From Bagarius yarrelli (lineage: Eukaryota; Chordata; Actinopteri; Siluriformes; Sisoridae), in assembly GCA_005784505.1 (NCBI GenBank), contig VCAZ01000046.1, positions 62,001 through 126,000 of the forward strand: 64,000 bases of DNA, given 5' to 3'. Under the pieces are notes generated by a model that was not told the DNA's origin, made no database searches, and was given only the letters and a program-made list of their open reading frames with translations. Positions 1 through 11,497 of the stretch are shown one piece after another. Within the stretch, counting starts at the first letter, position 1, and each line of letters begins with the position of its first letter. The position numbers and the translations under genes are program-made.

Positions 1-97
1 CCATTATTGATTTTAAGTCGCATTACAAGACATAAGGGGAACAGCAACAGATTGCGCTTTGTCGAATAAAGGCACAGCTCAGCACACACTCATTATG

Positions 98-117
98 TCA
101 TCATCATCATCATCATC
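98..117. repeat. (TCA)n microsatellite
   Basis: Six to seven tandem TCA triplets. Confidence 0.85.
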
Positions 118-739
118 CAAGACATCTCAATCGGCCATTTCCACATCCCCTGCTGGATAACCATGTAGAAGTTGGAGCAGGAAAGCAGCAAAAAGAAAAG
201 AAAAGGGCTCCTGATCTAATTTAATTACCCTTCTTCATACAATCAATTACCTTTTCTTTCTGAGCTCATCTGCTCCCGCCACACACACGTCTCCTGCTCG
301 GGAGGACAACAGATAATGTTTGTGTTGACAACAATGAATTGCTCTGTGGCTCTGTGAGATTAAATGAGTTACGTGAGGTGGGTGAACACCCAGCACTACT
401 TTATAGTTGAGTATAAATTAACCTTTCGTTTTTCCGCGTCATTAAATTAATATGCAGACGGATGCTCGGTCCTGGTTTGTAGTGAGGGAATCAAAAGACT
501 TTCCACCTGCAATGAAATACATTAAAGTCGTTTATCTTCTTAATGTTAAGCTATAATTTCAGACTATACACAATTTTCCCTTATGCTGGAATAAACAGGA
601 CTTTCTGTAAATTGACTGTGTGTGTCTGCATGTGACGCAGAACGGAGCAAACATTGGAGTCCTAGGAAATCTTCATACAATAGAACTGCAAACATCTAGA
701 AATAATTTAGAAACATCCACTTCAGCTGTGTCTGAATTA

Positions 740-1010
740 GCTTAATTCAAGCCAAGTCATCTTTATTAATATAGTGCTTATAACAACAGAGATTGTGACA
801 AAGCAGCTTACTTAGCCTGACATTCACTAAACACTTACTAAAACACTCAGTTCGGTTTAACTAGTGTCTGTAAAATACTAGTGTCTGTAAAACACGACTA
901 AGCAAGCCGGAGGTTTCAGCAGCAAGGAACCGAAACTCTATCGGTGACAAAAATGGGGAGAAGAAACTCTTGGGAGAAACCAGACTTAGTCAGGGGGTCA
1001 GTTCTCTTTT
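740..1010. repeat. interspersed fish repeat fragment
   Basis: Begins with a segment of the type tcatctttattaatatag, followed by the phrase for dense dinucleotide-poor DNA ending in gggagaaaccagacttagtc. This matches, from memory, a dispersed repeat common in otophysan genomes. Class is not assigned. Confidence 0.5.
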
Positions 1011-1249
1011 ACTATATAGTATGCAATAAACTGCTCAGGGCTTTTAACAGGATTTGTTGGTTATTTCAGTGTAATAATTGGTTAATTTAATATTCTTAAA
1101 GAGAACACTTTCTTAAATAAGAACACTTTCTTAAATAAGGCATTTTGTTATTATTTTTCAGCACTAAATAGCATCTAAAACTAAATAGAATCGAAAACTA
1201 GCTAAAAAACCTATTATTTATTTTCTATTTTTCTTTTTCTTTGTAAGTT

Positions 1250-1467
1250 GGGGGTCAGAGCACAAGGTCAGCTATGATACAGCACCCCTGAGGAGGAGGA
1301 AGGGTTAAGGGTCTTGCTCAAGGACCCAACAGTGACTGGCTGGCAGTGGCGGGGCTTAAACACAGGTGTTTCTGGTCTTCAGATCAGCAAGAGGGGCTTG
1401 AACCCAGGACTTCCTGGTCTCGAGTTCAGCAACTCAGCTCCTTAACCATTTAAGCCACCACTGCACC
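1250..1467 (-). mobile_element. tRNA-derived SINE
   Basis: Read on the minus strand, a tRNA-like head lies at the right end, with a pol III box-B-like ggttcaagccc motif. The body contains the typical phrase for 'ctcaaggacccaacagtg' seen in the other SINEs of this window. A second box-B-like stretch near 1,395 suggests an internal duplication of the head region. Confidence 0.65.
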
Positions 1468-1469
1468 AT

Positions 1470-1895
1470 ATAAGCTATGCGTTACTAACAAAATCCAATC
1501 ACACCATATGCAGACTTTCAACCAGCAGAACAAACAAAGATTTAAAGACAAATAACTTATTGTACCTTTAAGAATCATTTTCCAGAAAGTTCCCGCTACT
1601 TGCTCTTGGATGCTTAAGACAGACGCTTTACTATCCCATGAGCCTGCGGGAGAGACGAGTTTACGATGCAGCACTTTTCTTAAAGTAGCTTTAAAAAAAA
1701 TTGTTCCCCGAAGCTAAATGACATTCATTAACCATCATCCAGGCAAACGTTATCTAACTATACACAATGATGTGATGTCATAGTCACGTGACAATATCAA
1801 CGTCGGAATTTTATTCAGTTATTTAGAATTGAGTTATTTAACAGTGACGAAGACGTAAATGTAGTTCGTAGATAAGTAGTATGCAATTTCGTGCA
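1470..1895. mobile_element. MITE-like repeat, 'tagtatgc' family, copy 1
   Basis: Shares several phrases with the copies at 5.4-5.85, 8.5-8.77, 13.4-13.8, 47.3-47.6 and 48.3-48.6 kb, such as aaatccaatc(a/g)caccatat, a gcagcacttttcttaaagtag-like segment and terminal agtagtatgca words. There is no coding capacity, so it is probably a non-autonomous DNA transposon. Boundaries are approximate. Confidence 0.5.
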
Positions 1896-1900
1896 GCCCC

Positions 1901-1950
1901 TTCCTCTCTCTCCCTCTCTCCCTCTCTCCCTCTCTCTCTCTCGCTCTCTC
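1901..1950. repeat. (CT)n / (CTCTCC)n microsatellite
   Basis: Pure pyrimidine tract on the + strand with CTCTCC-type interruptions and one CG. Confidence 0.9.
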
Positions 1951-2512
1951 TTATAGTTTTTCCTGCTCTTACACACACCCAAATATCGTTCTGCCTAACA
2001 TAATCAGCTTCCCTCTCCAGCCGTTCAACTCCCTATGCTGGAAACAAGAGAATCAATTACTGTTAATGCATCCTACAACTCCACAACACCACAGGCAGTG
2101 AACCACAAGCTTACTGTAAATGGAATATCAATCTGTTATTAGGAATATTATCAGCACAATCATTTCATTCTCATGTCTTAAAGACATTCATCTCTTCCAA
2201 TCCAAATTTAATTAGACATCAGACGTTCCTCTGTTTTTAGAGCGCTGTGTGAAATGGTGTGTATCAGATGGCTTCGGGTCTGACTGGTACATGTGGGCGC
2301 TTCAGAACTCTGACAGATGATCTACTGCTCTACCGGAGCAGGAAGAACCTGAAATGCAGCTCTGGATGTCAGACTTGAGCTGTGGGACTCATCAAGTTCT
2401 GCCAGTCATATACTTCATCCTCTCCTCTGTCTCCACTGCCTGTGCCAGCTTTCCAAACAGCAGTGCCATCTGCAAAACATTCTAATTCAGAGTACTGATC
2501 AAAACAGACAAG

Positions 2513-2513
<1 letters not shown>

Positions 2514-2550
<37 letters not shown>
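2514..2550. repeat. (CA)n microsatellite
   Basis: About 16 CA units, then one TCACA interruption. Confidence 0.95.
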
Positions 2551-2575
2551 GATCTGAGGTCTGCTACCAAAAACA

Positions 2576-2589
2576 GCTCTCTCTCTTAA

Positions 2590-2635
<46 letters not shown>

Positions 2636-2727
2636 CCTCCCCCCTCTCTCTCTCTCTCTCTCTCTCTCCCTTCCCCTCTCTCTCCCTCTCTGTCTCATTC
2701 TCCCCCCTTTCTCTCATATATATATAT
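2576..2727. repeat. compound (CT)n then (AT)n microsatellite
   Basis: A long CT tract with CCC-rich interruptions ends in a short run of TA dinucleotides near 2,717-2,727. Confidence 0.95.
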
Positions 2728-2881
2728 AGTGTAAAGTCATACAAGATCAACTCATCAAGATAAACAAAACAAATCTAATCAATTCATTTCAGAGCAAATG
2801 CCGTTAGTAAAGTCACTTTTATTATCTTAATTAACATTTTAATATATTATACGGCAATTTCCTGTCCCCATGATTTTAATT

Positions 2882-2891
2882 TGTGTGTGTC

Positions 2892-2916
<25 letters not shown>
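2882..2916. repeat. (GT)n microsatellite
   Basis: About 17 GT units with one CT interruption. Confidence 0.95.
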
Positions 2917-2925
<9 letters not shown>

Positions 2926-3189
2926 CTGGATCCACAGCTGTGCATGTGTTAGTCTGGAAATTGATGTGCCTTATGGATTTCCCCTCACGTATGCAGAGGG
3001 TGTTATTGCATTAAGGTGAGTATGTCCTGTTGTTTATTTGTGAACATGGTTGTGCGATGGAATATGACTGACGTTCTGCATTATAAAGACGACATGTGCC
3101 AAATTATTCACCTGAACTCTTTACTGTTCAGCTGTGAAATGGACTTCCCAGTAAAGCTATGCCTTTATAGTCTCATTTCATCCTCTAGC

Positions 3190-3930
3190 TTAGCCAGAAA
3201 TCCGGCATCAGCATAATAAGGATATTCCTGCCATGCTGAGCTCTTAAGCTCCTGTTCCTGCCACACTGAGCTTCGAACTGGCTAATCTTTGTACCTGGGC
3301 TCCTGTTCTCACCATCCTGACATTCCCAAGCACTTACTTTACCATCCAAAGGTTTTAAGCTCTTTTCACCTATTCTAAGCAACATCCACAAGCACGTTAC
3401 CATCATCATTATGCTCTCAAGCTTCTATTTTTACCCTTTAAGAGCCGCACAGTGTCCTATCTCTGCCCCAAGATCCACAAGCTCAGACTTCCTCTCCTCC
3501 AGAGGTACATGAACTCCTACACATGACACACATTTTTTTATCCCATTGTAAACAAACGAATGTCTTCTTGTACAAATTTCAAATTATGTAGCTTTTACCA
3601 AAAACCATAATATACTACCCCTGCTTGCCCCGCAACCAAAAATACTTACCCCTGCCCTCCTAGGTCATTATCCTCTTTTTCCCTGTACATCAATTCAAAC
3701 AAAGGTTTTTTCTTTTATCCTAAGGTCCACAAGATCTACACCCACCATCCAAAACGTTTTCAGCCCTGCAAACCCAGCTACCACCAACTTCCTCCCCCTT
3801 GCCAACCCAAGGTCCAAACGGTCCTACACCTGCCATCCAAGGGACAACAAACATACACCACTGCCATGCTATGGAACGCTTGTTTCTACTTCTGCCATTC
3901 AGATGTTTAAAAGATCCTAGGGTTGCTGTG
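3190..3930. repeat. decayed minisatellite, unit about 30-36 bp
   Basis: The same word order recurs about every 30-36 bases: a 'cctgccat(c/g)c' word, then 'caaggtcc(a)', 'acaagc' and 'tcctacac'. Clear instances are near 3,228, 3,345, 3,390, 3,468, 3,722, 3,745, 3,800, 3,832, 3,862 and 3,893. Units are strongly diverged and of unequal length, so this is an old array with no recent homogenisation. Confidence 0.6.
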
Positions 3931-5223
3931 CTATGGATTCATCACTTTAGGGCATCTCCTTAAAACAGTTTAGTCATGGTCTGTACTAGTTGCTGTATTT
4001 GAGTCAAATACAAAGTTGTTGCGTTGTTTTTCCAATTTCTCGGGACTATTAAATATTTTTTGTAAACACAAAAGTAGCTTACGTTTACTACACTTACAGA
4101 CTTTCAGAAAGAGTTGAGGGAACGGCCCAGATGAGCTCCCCTGCTGTTTCCATGTTCTTTCCTCGGTTTCCTTCACTTCTCCATCCCTCTCAGTTTGCTC
4201 ACCAGGGGTGATAGCATTGAAGTCTGTAAAACTACTCTAGGACAATCGTTATTGCAGAACCACTTTAACAATACATTTTAGCCCATGTTCTTTTTTAATC
4301 CCAGGCGCTATAGATACAAAACCGTGTGTTGTGTAAATGCATCATTATCGGAGTATTGTTTGCCCTGTATGCATCTTCAACCTTATGTGCGACACATGAT
4401 TTTGGTACATGATGTGAAATGAGACAAGAAACGATTTTACGTGTAGCTGCCACAAATTAGTTTCAATCCAGTCATTGATTTCGGACATTATACCCAGGTG
4501 CTGGTTGCCGACGTTTACTGCTGAAAGAGATGAGCAGCCTATAATTAAGGCGGTAATTGGAAAGCATTAGTCCACAGCCTCTCAGTTCATCTGGACGGAC
4601 ACTGAAACATTTCACTGATTTCGCTGACAAAGTAGAGGAGTTAGTCCAGTGTTGCAAAACTCGCTTTTCCTGATTTGGCTATGTGCCTTCTTTCAATCGA
4701 TCCAGCAGTAGTCTGCCTTCTTAATTTTACCATAGTGTCTCTGCTGACCTGGAAGCTATAGCCCTGATAGCTGCCAATGCTTTTCACTGCTGTATATGTT
4801 CTTTTGCAGTTTACCTGACCTTCAGCATTACCTGTAGAAGAAGTCAGCAAACAGATGCTGATTTGCAGCAACTTGCCACTGTATATCTGAATGGGATCAT
4901 ATAATGTTGACAGTCGCAGCAGTAGCCAGCTGTTCGGCTGCCCCCACACAGCCTGACCTCAGAAGAAATGTTTTGCTCTACTATATGTTTACACAAGAAT
5001 AGTAACCAATTTTCATCCATTCAATCCAGTTTGTCTGGTGCCAAGCAACACCACTTATTTTCTCTGACAGGTGATGATCTGTCTACAGCTTTCTGCGGTA
5101 AAGTAAAATGTGCTAACAGTATCACAGGCAGACATGACATAAATATATATAGCAGTGTGTGCTGTTGCCTAGAGAAAATCTGGCATTCCTGCTGGTTTTT
5201 ACTAGTGTATGAATACAAATACA

Positions 5224-5364
5224 CATTACATTTATATTCTGGTATTCATTAACTGAGCAGTTAAGGGTTAAGCGCCTTGTTCAGAGGCCCAGCATTGGCA
5301 GCTCAATGATTCCAAAATTGTTTAATCAGCAGGTCAACACCTAAACCGTTGAGCTACCACATCC
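5224..5364 (-). mobile_element. tRNA-derived SINE, 5' part decayed
   Basis: Contains the minus-strand version of the SINE body (gggttaagcgccttgttcag, gcccagcattggcagctc) and the tRNA-like head 'ctaaaccgttgagctacca' at the right end. Confidence 0.65.
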
Positions 5365-5386
5365 TCCAATTAAAACAAAGTATGAC

Positions 5387-5850
5387 ATTCTGCATTTGAA
5401 ATTTTAGCACTATCTGAAATCACATACTTGAGTACTGTATAGTATGTCAAATGGAGTATGCAAGGCAAGTAGTATGACTGAATCTGATAAGATAATACTC
5501 GTGCCCGGATTTTGAGGTTTGCATCCGATGTACATCTGACTATTCCATAGGACGGCAGGACAGGTGACTCCTCATATGTGAAAGTGGCGAAACAGCACTT
5601 TTTAACTACTTTAATTAGCTTGAAGTTCTTAAAAAAACATTGTTTCTTGTCATTAAAATGCACTCGTTTAACATCATTTAAGTTAAACATTATCCTACTT
5701 TAAATTTGCGCTTCTGTGACGCCGTACGTCACGGGACAATATTGAAATGGCGGATGTAGTACAGCCAAATTTTCATTGTTGCTACTTGTAACCATACTAT
5801 AGAGAGCGTACTTTTTAACGGTTGAGAAATATGTGCCTACTTAATGAAGT
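5387..5850. mobile_element. MITE-like repeat, 'tagtatgc' family, copy 2
   Basis: The left part is rich in agtatg words. The middle shares an aacagcactttttaactac segment with the copy at 47.4 kb. The right part reads cgtacgtcacgggacaatat, like the cgtgacaatatcaacg phrase of copy 1. Non-coding. Confidence 0.5.
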
Positions 5851-6549
5851 ATGAAAGCCACGTCTCCTGAATGCATGAACATGCACAGACTGGACGACCG
5901 GAGACAACATTACTACAATACATCATGTGTCATTTACTGTTGAGAAAATTTTATAGTACAGTTAATAACAGTACTAAAATACCAAACATAAAAATGATAC
6001 CTGACTACACGCTGCTGCTGGAGTTAATCTAACTGTAGAGCACACAAACTACATAAGCTATGTGTTACTATCAAAACACACCAAAATCCAATCGCACCAT
6101 ATTCCTAGCTGTCCGAAAGAAACACTAAAAACAAACCTAACACTGATGTTTATTCGATGACTTAATGATTAACTTAATAATCGCTATCGGGTTATGTCGA
6201 AACTTTGTATATGTAACTTTTTATGTAATAATTTATCGTAATAGCCGTTTATCTTCCGAACACACTATATGACTTAAGCCTACAAGATCACCCCCAGCAG
6301 TGTACTAATACCCTGATGCTCATTTAATTAGTCTGATTTAATGAGTCACTGGCATGGAATAGTGTTTTGTTAACAGTCAGAATGGGGTTTTCCCCTAGAC
6401 ACTATTTCTCTATAAATAATCAGGTGAAATGTAGTGATTTACAGAGTCGATAGGGGCATAAAAATCTGTAGATATTGGGCAATCATTAATATTTAAAAAC
6501 TGAAAAAATAACCCTACTGTAGCAATATTTTCCTTTTATTCATACACTA

Positions 6550-6870
6550 TACTGCCAAAAGTTTTTGACACCTCACCGTCAGATCCATATGTGGATTTCT
6601 TTAAAATCTTGCTACAAGTTTGGAAGTGGACAGTTGTCTAGAATGTCTTTGTATGTTACAGCATTACATCAGAGACAGAGAGTGTGGCAATGTCTCTTTT
6701 CACAAAACAAGTTCTGTGACATGCTGTGTTATGATTGGAGAAGAAAACCTGCACAAACCCTTGACCGTAATACCACTGAACTCCTTTGGGATGAACTGGA
6801 ACGCCGACTGCATCACAGACCTCCCCACCTGACGTTAGTGCCTGATCTCACTAATACTATTGTATTATGT
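6550..6870 (+). pseudogene. Tc1/mariner-type transposase remnant
   Basis: The left end (actgccaaaagtttttgaca) is the usual terminus of a widespread fish Tc1/mariner-like family. The frame near 6,770-6,865 encodes TELLWDELERRL followed by VPDLTN. This matches the region around the final acidic residue of Tc1/mariner transposases (the 'NPIE.LW.ELERRL' motif). Most of the catalytic domain is missing, so this is an internally deleted, inactive copy. A related fragment lies at 17.8-18.2 kb. Confidence 0.75.
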
Positions 6871-6897
6871 GTCACATATTCTTAACAGCACAGGGAA

Positions 6898-7051
6898 ATT
6901 TAGGGTCAGAGCGCAGGGTCAGCTATGATACAGCGCCCCCTGGAGCAGAAAGGGTTAAGGGTCTTTCTCAAGGCCCCAACAGTGGCAGACTGGTAGCTTG
7001 AACCCAGGTCTTCCATTCGACAACTCTTAACCATTTGAGCCAACACTGCCC
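6898..7051 (-). mobile_element. tRNA-derived SINE
   Basis: Near-identical in layout to the copy at 1,250-1,467, including gtcagctatgatacagc, gggttaagggtctt and a minus-strand head ending in aaccatttgagcc. Confidence 0.7.
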
Positions 7052-7605
7052 CTGTGTATCTGAATGCACACATTTCTCACATTCAAACTCCAAATTGTAG
7101 TGGACAGACTTAATAAAAGAGTGAAGTTTAATCTAATAGCAAAATAGGAAGTACATCTGGAATAAGACGCCTAAAATCACATATGTTTTTGAATTGAACA
7201 TCCTATTCCAGATTTAGTCTAAGTGTCACTCCTAGAAAAGCCTAGACACTTCTGTAAGCCAAACCTCAAAGAATAGAGAGAAATTAGTTCTATTACTCAA
7301 TTGTAATTGTATTATCCTCGCTCTTAATTTAATCAGGAGAAGCATACAAACCTGCAACAAAATCTGGAAGACTGACGATAAATTTCAAACCCTACAGCTT
7401 TAGCTTTAGGAAAATACTAAAGGATTTATAGGGTTTCAGGTTTTCCTCCGATTACCGAGGTTAGGGTTAGATGTAGCAAAGCTTTAATGAATTACTTTCA
7501 TTAGCAAATATGTCAGCAGAAAACAGTCGTGGAAAAAAAAAAAAGCTTTTGAACTGGGTGTGCACAAATAGGTTCACAAGGTTAATAAAGGTGGGTGTGC
7601 AGGAA

Positions 7606-7635
7606 AAGAGAGAGAGAGAGAGCGAGGGAGAGAGA
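7606..7635. repeat. (GA)n microsatellite
   Basis: GA repeat with CG and GG interruptions. Confidence 0.9.
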
Positions 7636-8499
7636 ATGCTGATGAAATAGTTTTGCATAAACACAGTACAAACCTGACAGGGTTACTTAATCAGAGTAAA
7701 ATAACCCTGGTGGTATTAGACTTTAGGTATGAAGGCTTGTTTAATCCTGGTGATTTTATCGGACTTTATAGTGCAGCACAAAACACAAAAGATGAGAAGT
7801 CTAGTTAAGCAATACGTGACTCCTCTGAGTCGATCTGCAGTAAAAATATACTTCCAGCACTTTATACAATGAGAGAATGCAAGTCTCTGTCATTCGATTA
7901 ATGGATGCCCGTCTCTGTAATTTACTCCAGCGATTGAAATGCAGGCCAGAATTTCCTCAAATTGAGTGTTTGTAGGATGGGGCCATATTAACTTCTGAAC
8001 GTCATCCTGTCAAATGCACTCAAGCACCCCTAATCACACATACACATATATTTAGCGCAGTTAGCTAATCCTTTGACTGTTTTCCGTGTAGCGCTGAGCA
8101 TGAACACGGGTTTCTGTGCCTGACTGCAAGGATATGACCGTATGATGTATAGCATACAGTATGTATCAACAGGCTTTTTTACAGGGTGGCACGCAAAGAT
8201 TCAGTTATCTCAACACCGGCATAAAACTTCATTTAAACAAAACACAAATAAAGCGGTATCACAATTGTAATCCGAGCAAAGTGGCTGTGAATATGTAAAC
8301 ACAATGCAAATCCTTCTAATCCCGGACCACACACTTTGAAAGGCATAAACATTCTCAGTCAGCGAGACAAAGTTTTATCCTGTATGCATTTGCTTGAACA
8401 CAAACAGCAAAAGCATGCAGACTTAAGCGCCAGATTAAAACAAAGCCTACATCCAAAAACATCCCAAACAGGCCTTGTAATACGTACATTATCCTGCCT

Positions 8500-8770
8500 T
8501 TGAGACCTCCGATCTGGGAGGATAAAACTCGCATACTTCTATACAATACAGTACGCACGAACGAGTATGAGATGTGAGTAGTATTTCTGAATCTTAAGTA
8601 TGCAAAAAACAGTGCACAACAAGTTGCCAGATGATCGACTATACACAATGGATGCTTTACTATTACAAGCCCATACTTTTTTTGTTCCAGCATCATTTTC
8701 TAACTTTTAAATTCGCACTGCTGCTTTTCCGTTTGGAATTTAATTACTAGTTGTATAGATGTGTCCACAA
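8500..8770. mobile_element. MITE-like repeat, 'tagtatgc' family, copy 3
   Basis: Contains gagtagtatttctgaatc, aagtatgcaaaaaacagtgc and a cgactatacacaatgg phrase similar to ctatacacaatgatg in copy 1. Non-coding. Confidence 0.4.
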
Positions 8771-9475
8771 CAGTGAATGTAACAAAAAAAAATTGATGAA
8801 AAATGACACTTAAGTGAATAAAAATGGTTTCAACAGAATGTTGATTTGGGGAGGCTTCCAGGTGGTATCACTACTTTGTAAACGTTTCTTTTTCTTGCTG
8901 CTTGCACTAGCCATACATTACAGCCGGTAACCTTGGGGATCGTGTGAAGGTTGTGCTTGGAGATATACGGCTGGGGTTTGTTCTTTGTGTTTGCTGAGCT
9001 TGCTGCTAGAATCTGATGAACATCTCCTTTATTGCAGTTTCAATCCTTGTCACCGCCAACCCGGACCTTGATTCGCTCGCCTTTGTTTTGTTTTCCCTCC
9101 TTCGCTAAAAACTGATGAGATTGATAACTCCGAGCAGAGTTTGGTCTAAATCACTGATAGCAGAGTGACTTGGAAAAGCACAATGAATCATGCACTTGAA
9201 AACATTCCACTAAAAGACATGTGTGACTCAAAAAAAGAGTATTTTGTGTTAATGTGGATAGTGATAGTGAAAGATTGCTCTGGATATACAACGAGGGAAC
9301 AAATTATCTGATCCCCTGCTGATTTTGTACGTTCGCTAACAATGAAATGATCAGTCTATTATTTTAATAGTATTTTTATTCTAACAGCGAGAAACAAAAT
9401 AACAAAAAACATCCAGAAAAAAGTTAGACATCGATTTGCATTTAAATGAGTGAAATAATATGAGCAAAAAAAAAA

Positions 9476-10450
9476 AGAATTGTACTTGGAGGCAAAACCT
9501 TTGTTGGCAGTCACAGAAGTCGGACGTTTCTAGTAGTTGGACACCAGGTTTGCACACATCTCAGAAGGGGTTGTGTCCCACTCCTCTTTGCAGATCTTCT
9601 CCAAGGCATTCTCCAAACCTTCAGCTCTCACCACAGATTTTCTATGATACTGAAATATGGGGACTGGCTGGGCCACTCCAGGACCTTAATGTGCTACATT
9701 TACATTGACACTGTCATTCTCTCTCTCTCTCGCTCTCGATCTCGCTCTCTATACCCTTCTCTCTGTCTCTCTCTCTCTTTCTATCTCTCTCTCTCTGTAC
9801 TCTGTTCTTTCTCTCTCCTCCCTAAATTTTCTTCTCCTTTTCCCTTTTCACATCCCATTTTCAATGCCCTGTCTAGGGAAAATGGGTTCACACCCAAGAG
9901 TTGATGGTACATGCCCCCATCCAGATGTATAATGTTTAGACCTTCATGTTTGACAGTAGGGATGGTGTTTTTGGGATCATAGGCAGCATTTCCCCTCCTC
10001 CATACACGGCGAGTTGAGTTGATGCCAAAGAGCTCGATTTTGGTCTCGTCTGAGCACAACATTTTACCCTGTTCTTCTCTGAACTATTCAGCTGTTCATT
10101 GGCAAACTTCAGACAGACCTGTACATGTAATTTGCTAAGCAGGGTGACCTTGCTGGGGTTGCAGGATTTCAGTCCTTTATGGCGTAGTGTGTTAACAGTT
10201 GTTTTTCCAGCTGGCTTGAGATCATTGACAAGTTCATCCAGTGTAGTTCTGTTCTGATTCCTCAACGTCATGATCATTGAACCTCCACAAGAAAAGATCT
10301 TGCATAAAGCTTCAGACTAAGGGAGATTTTGTGTTTCTTTAATTTGTATCTTTGTGAATAATCACACCCTCTCACCAAGCTGCTTGCTGATGGTGTAAGT
10401 CTACAATCTTGTCCTTCACATCCCTGGACAGCTCCATGTTCTTGGCCATG
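9476..10450 (-). pseudogene. Tc1-like transposase, broken
   Basis: Tc1 transposase is a cut-and-paste recombinase with an N-terminal paired-like DNA-binding domain and a DD34E catalytic domain, about 340 residues in intact copies. On the minus strand the start region at about 10,450 encodes [18 protein letters not shown], the usual N-terminus of this fish family. The middle encodes the recognisable HDGGMY..GVNPF and VSNVL-type blocks, and the C-terminus near 9,480 encodes ANKGFASKY. Frameshifts, stops and loss of the segment spanning 9,715-9,850 rule out activity. Confidence 0.85.
9715..9820. repeat. (CT)n microsatellite inside the Tc1 element
   Basis: Impure CT tract that replaces transposase sequence between the usual 'ccttaatgtgct' and 'cccattttcaatgccct' blocks. 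Confidence 0.9.
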
Positions 10451-11016
10451 GTGGAGAGTTTGGAATCTGATTGATTGACTGCTTATTTGGACAGGTGACT
10501 TTAATACAGCTGATCTTAGAGAGATTAAGAGAGCCTTCTAATATCAGCTTATTACCTGTATAAAAAACACCTGGGAGCCAGAAATCTTGCTAACTGTTAG
10601 GGTCAAATATGTATTTCACTTTTAAAATTATACATTTTATACATTCCATACATAAAACTGTACATTTTAACTTATTACTCTGTCATTTGTATTGTTAGAT
10701 TTTGCTTTAATTGTATATACTACTGGAACCTGAGAATTTCCCACTGGGATGAATACAGTATCTATCTCCATCTCAATCTATATATATTTTTTGAAATGTA
10801 TTTTTCTGGATCTTGTTCTGTACCTGTTAGAATAACCCTAACAATAAAATGATAGACTAATCATTTCTTTGTCATTGAGCAAAATCAACAGGAGCTCAAA
10901 TAGTTTTTTCCCTCACCACATGCTTCAGGTTTTCGATTTCTTTGATTTAATTATTATTTTGGTGTGTATGAAGAGTCTACCAACTCTGTACACGCTTGTA
11001 ATTGACTTTGGATGTT

Positions 11017-11020
<4 letters not shown>

Positions 11021-11068
<48 letters not shown>

Positions 11069-11070
11069 AC
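11021..11070. repeat. (CT)n microsatellite
   Basis: About 22 CT units. Confidence 0.95.
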
Positions 11071-11269
11071 TCACTCGCGCTTTCTGAAATGTACCCCATG
11101 TTTCCTGGATTAGGGCTGATCAAAGCTTTCTCACATTTCCTGACAGAAAAAAGCCCTTACAGATCTTATAGTGCCTCAGTCCGTCCTCTCCGAATGCACT
11201 GAAACTAAAAGATTTTATTTTCACTAGTGTCACTGTCATCTGGTTGAACTAAATTCCTAGAAAAACCAA

Positions 11270-11362
11270 ATGCTGGGCCCCTGAGCAAGGCCTTTAACTG
11301 CTCAGTTAATATAAAATGAGATAAAGTCACTTTGGATAGGGGCATCTGCCAAATGCCAAAAA
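11270..11362 (+). mobile_element. SINE 3' tail, 5' truncated
   Basis: Keeps only gggcccctgagcaaggcc and the tail ggggcatctgccaaatgcc. The tRNA head is missing. Confidence 0.65.
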
Positions 11363-11464
11363 CAGGGAAAAAAGAAGAGAGTCAGAATGCTTCCTTGCCT
11401 CATCTATTGCTGTCCTGATTTGTCTCTGTTGTTCTACCAGTTTAGATTAGGATATTTTTTGGTC

Positions 11465-11466
<2 letters not shown>

Positions 11467-11496
<30 letters not shown>
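11467..11496. repeat. (CA)n microsatellite
   Basis: About 15 pure CA units. Confidence 0.95.

Positions 11497-11497
<1 letters not shown>

Larger units (their letters stand above)
9289..10918 (-). mobile_element. nearly full-length, inactive Tc1-like DNA transposon
   Basis: Both terminal inverted repeats are recognisable. The left end reads 'gaacaaattatctgatcccc' with an internal 'aatgatcagtctatta' word. The right end carries the complementary 'agactaatcatttctttgtc' and 'caaatagttttttccctcac'. Tc1 elements insert at TA, and the left end follows one (9,287-9,288). The transposase lies on the minus strand between the repeats. Part of the element around 9.7-9.85 kb is replaced by a CT microsatellite. 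Confidence 0.9.

Noticed and set aside
4641..4949. 102-codon minus-strand frame
   Set aside because: Not recognised, no splice or promoter context, so treated as chance.
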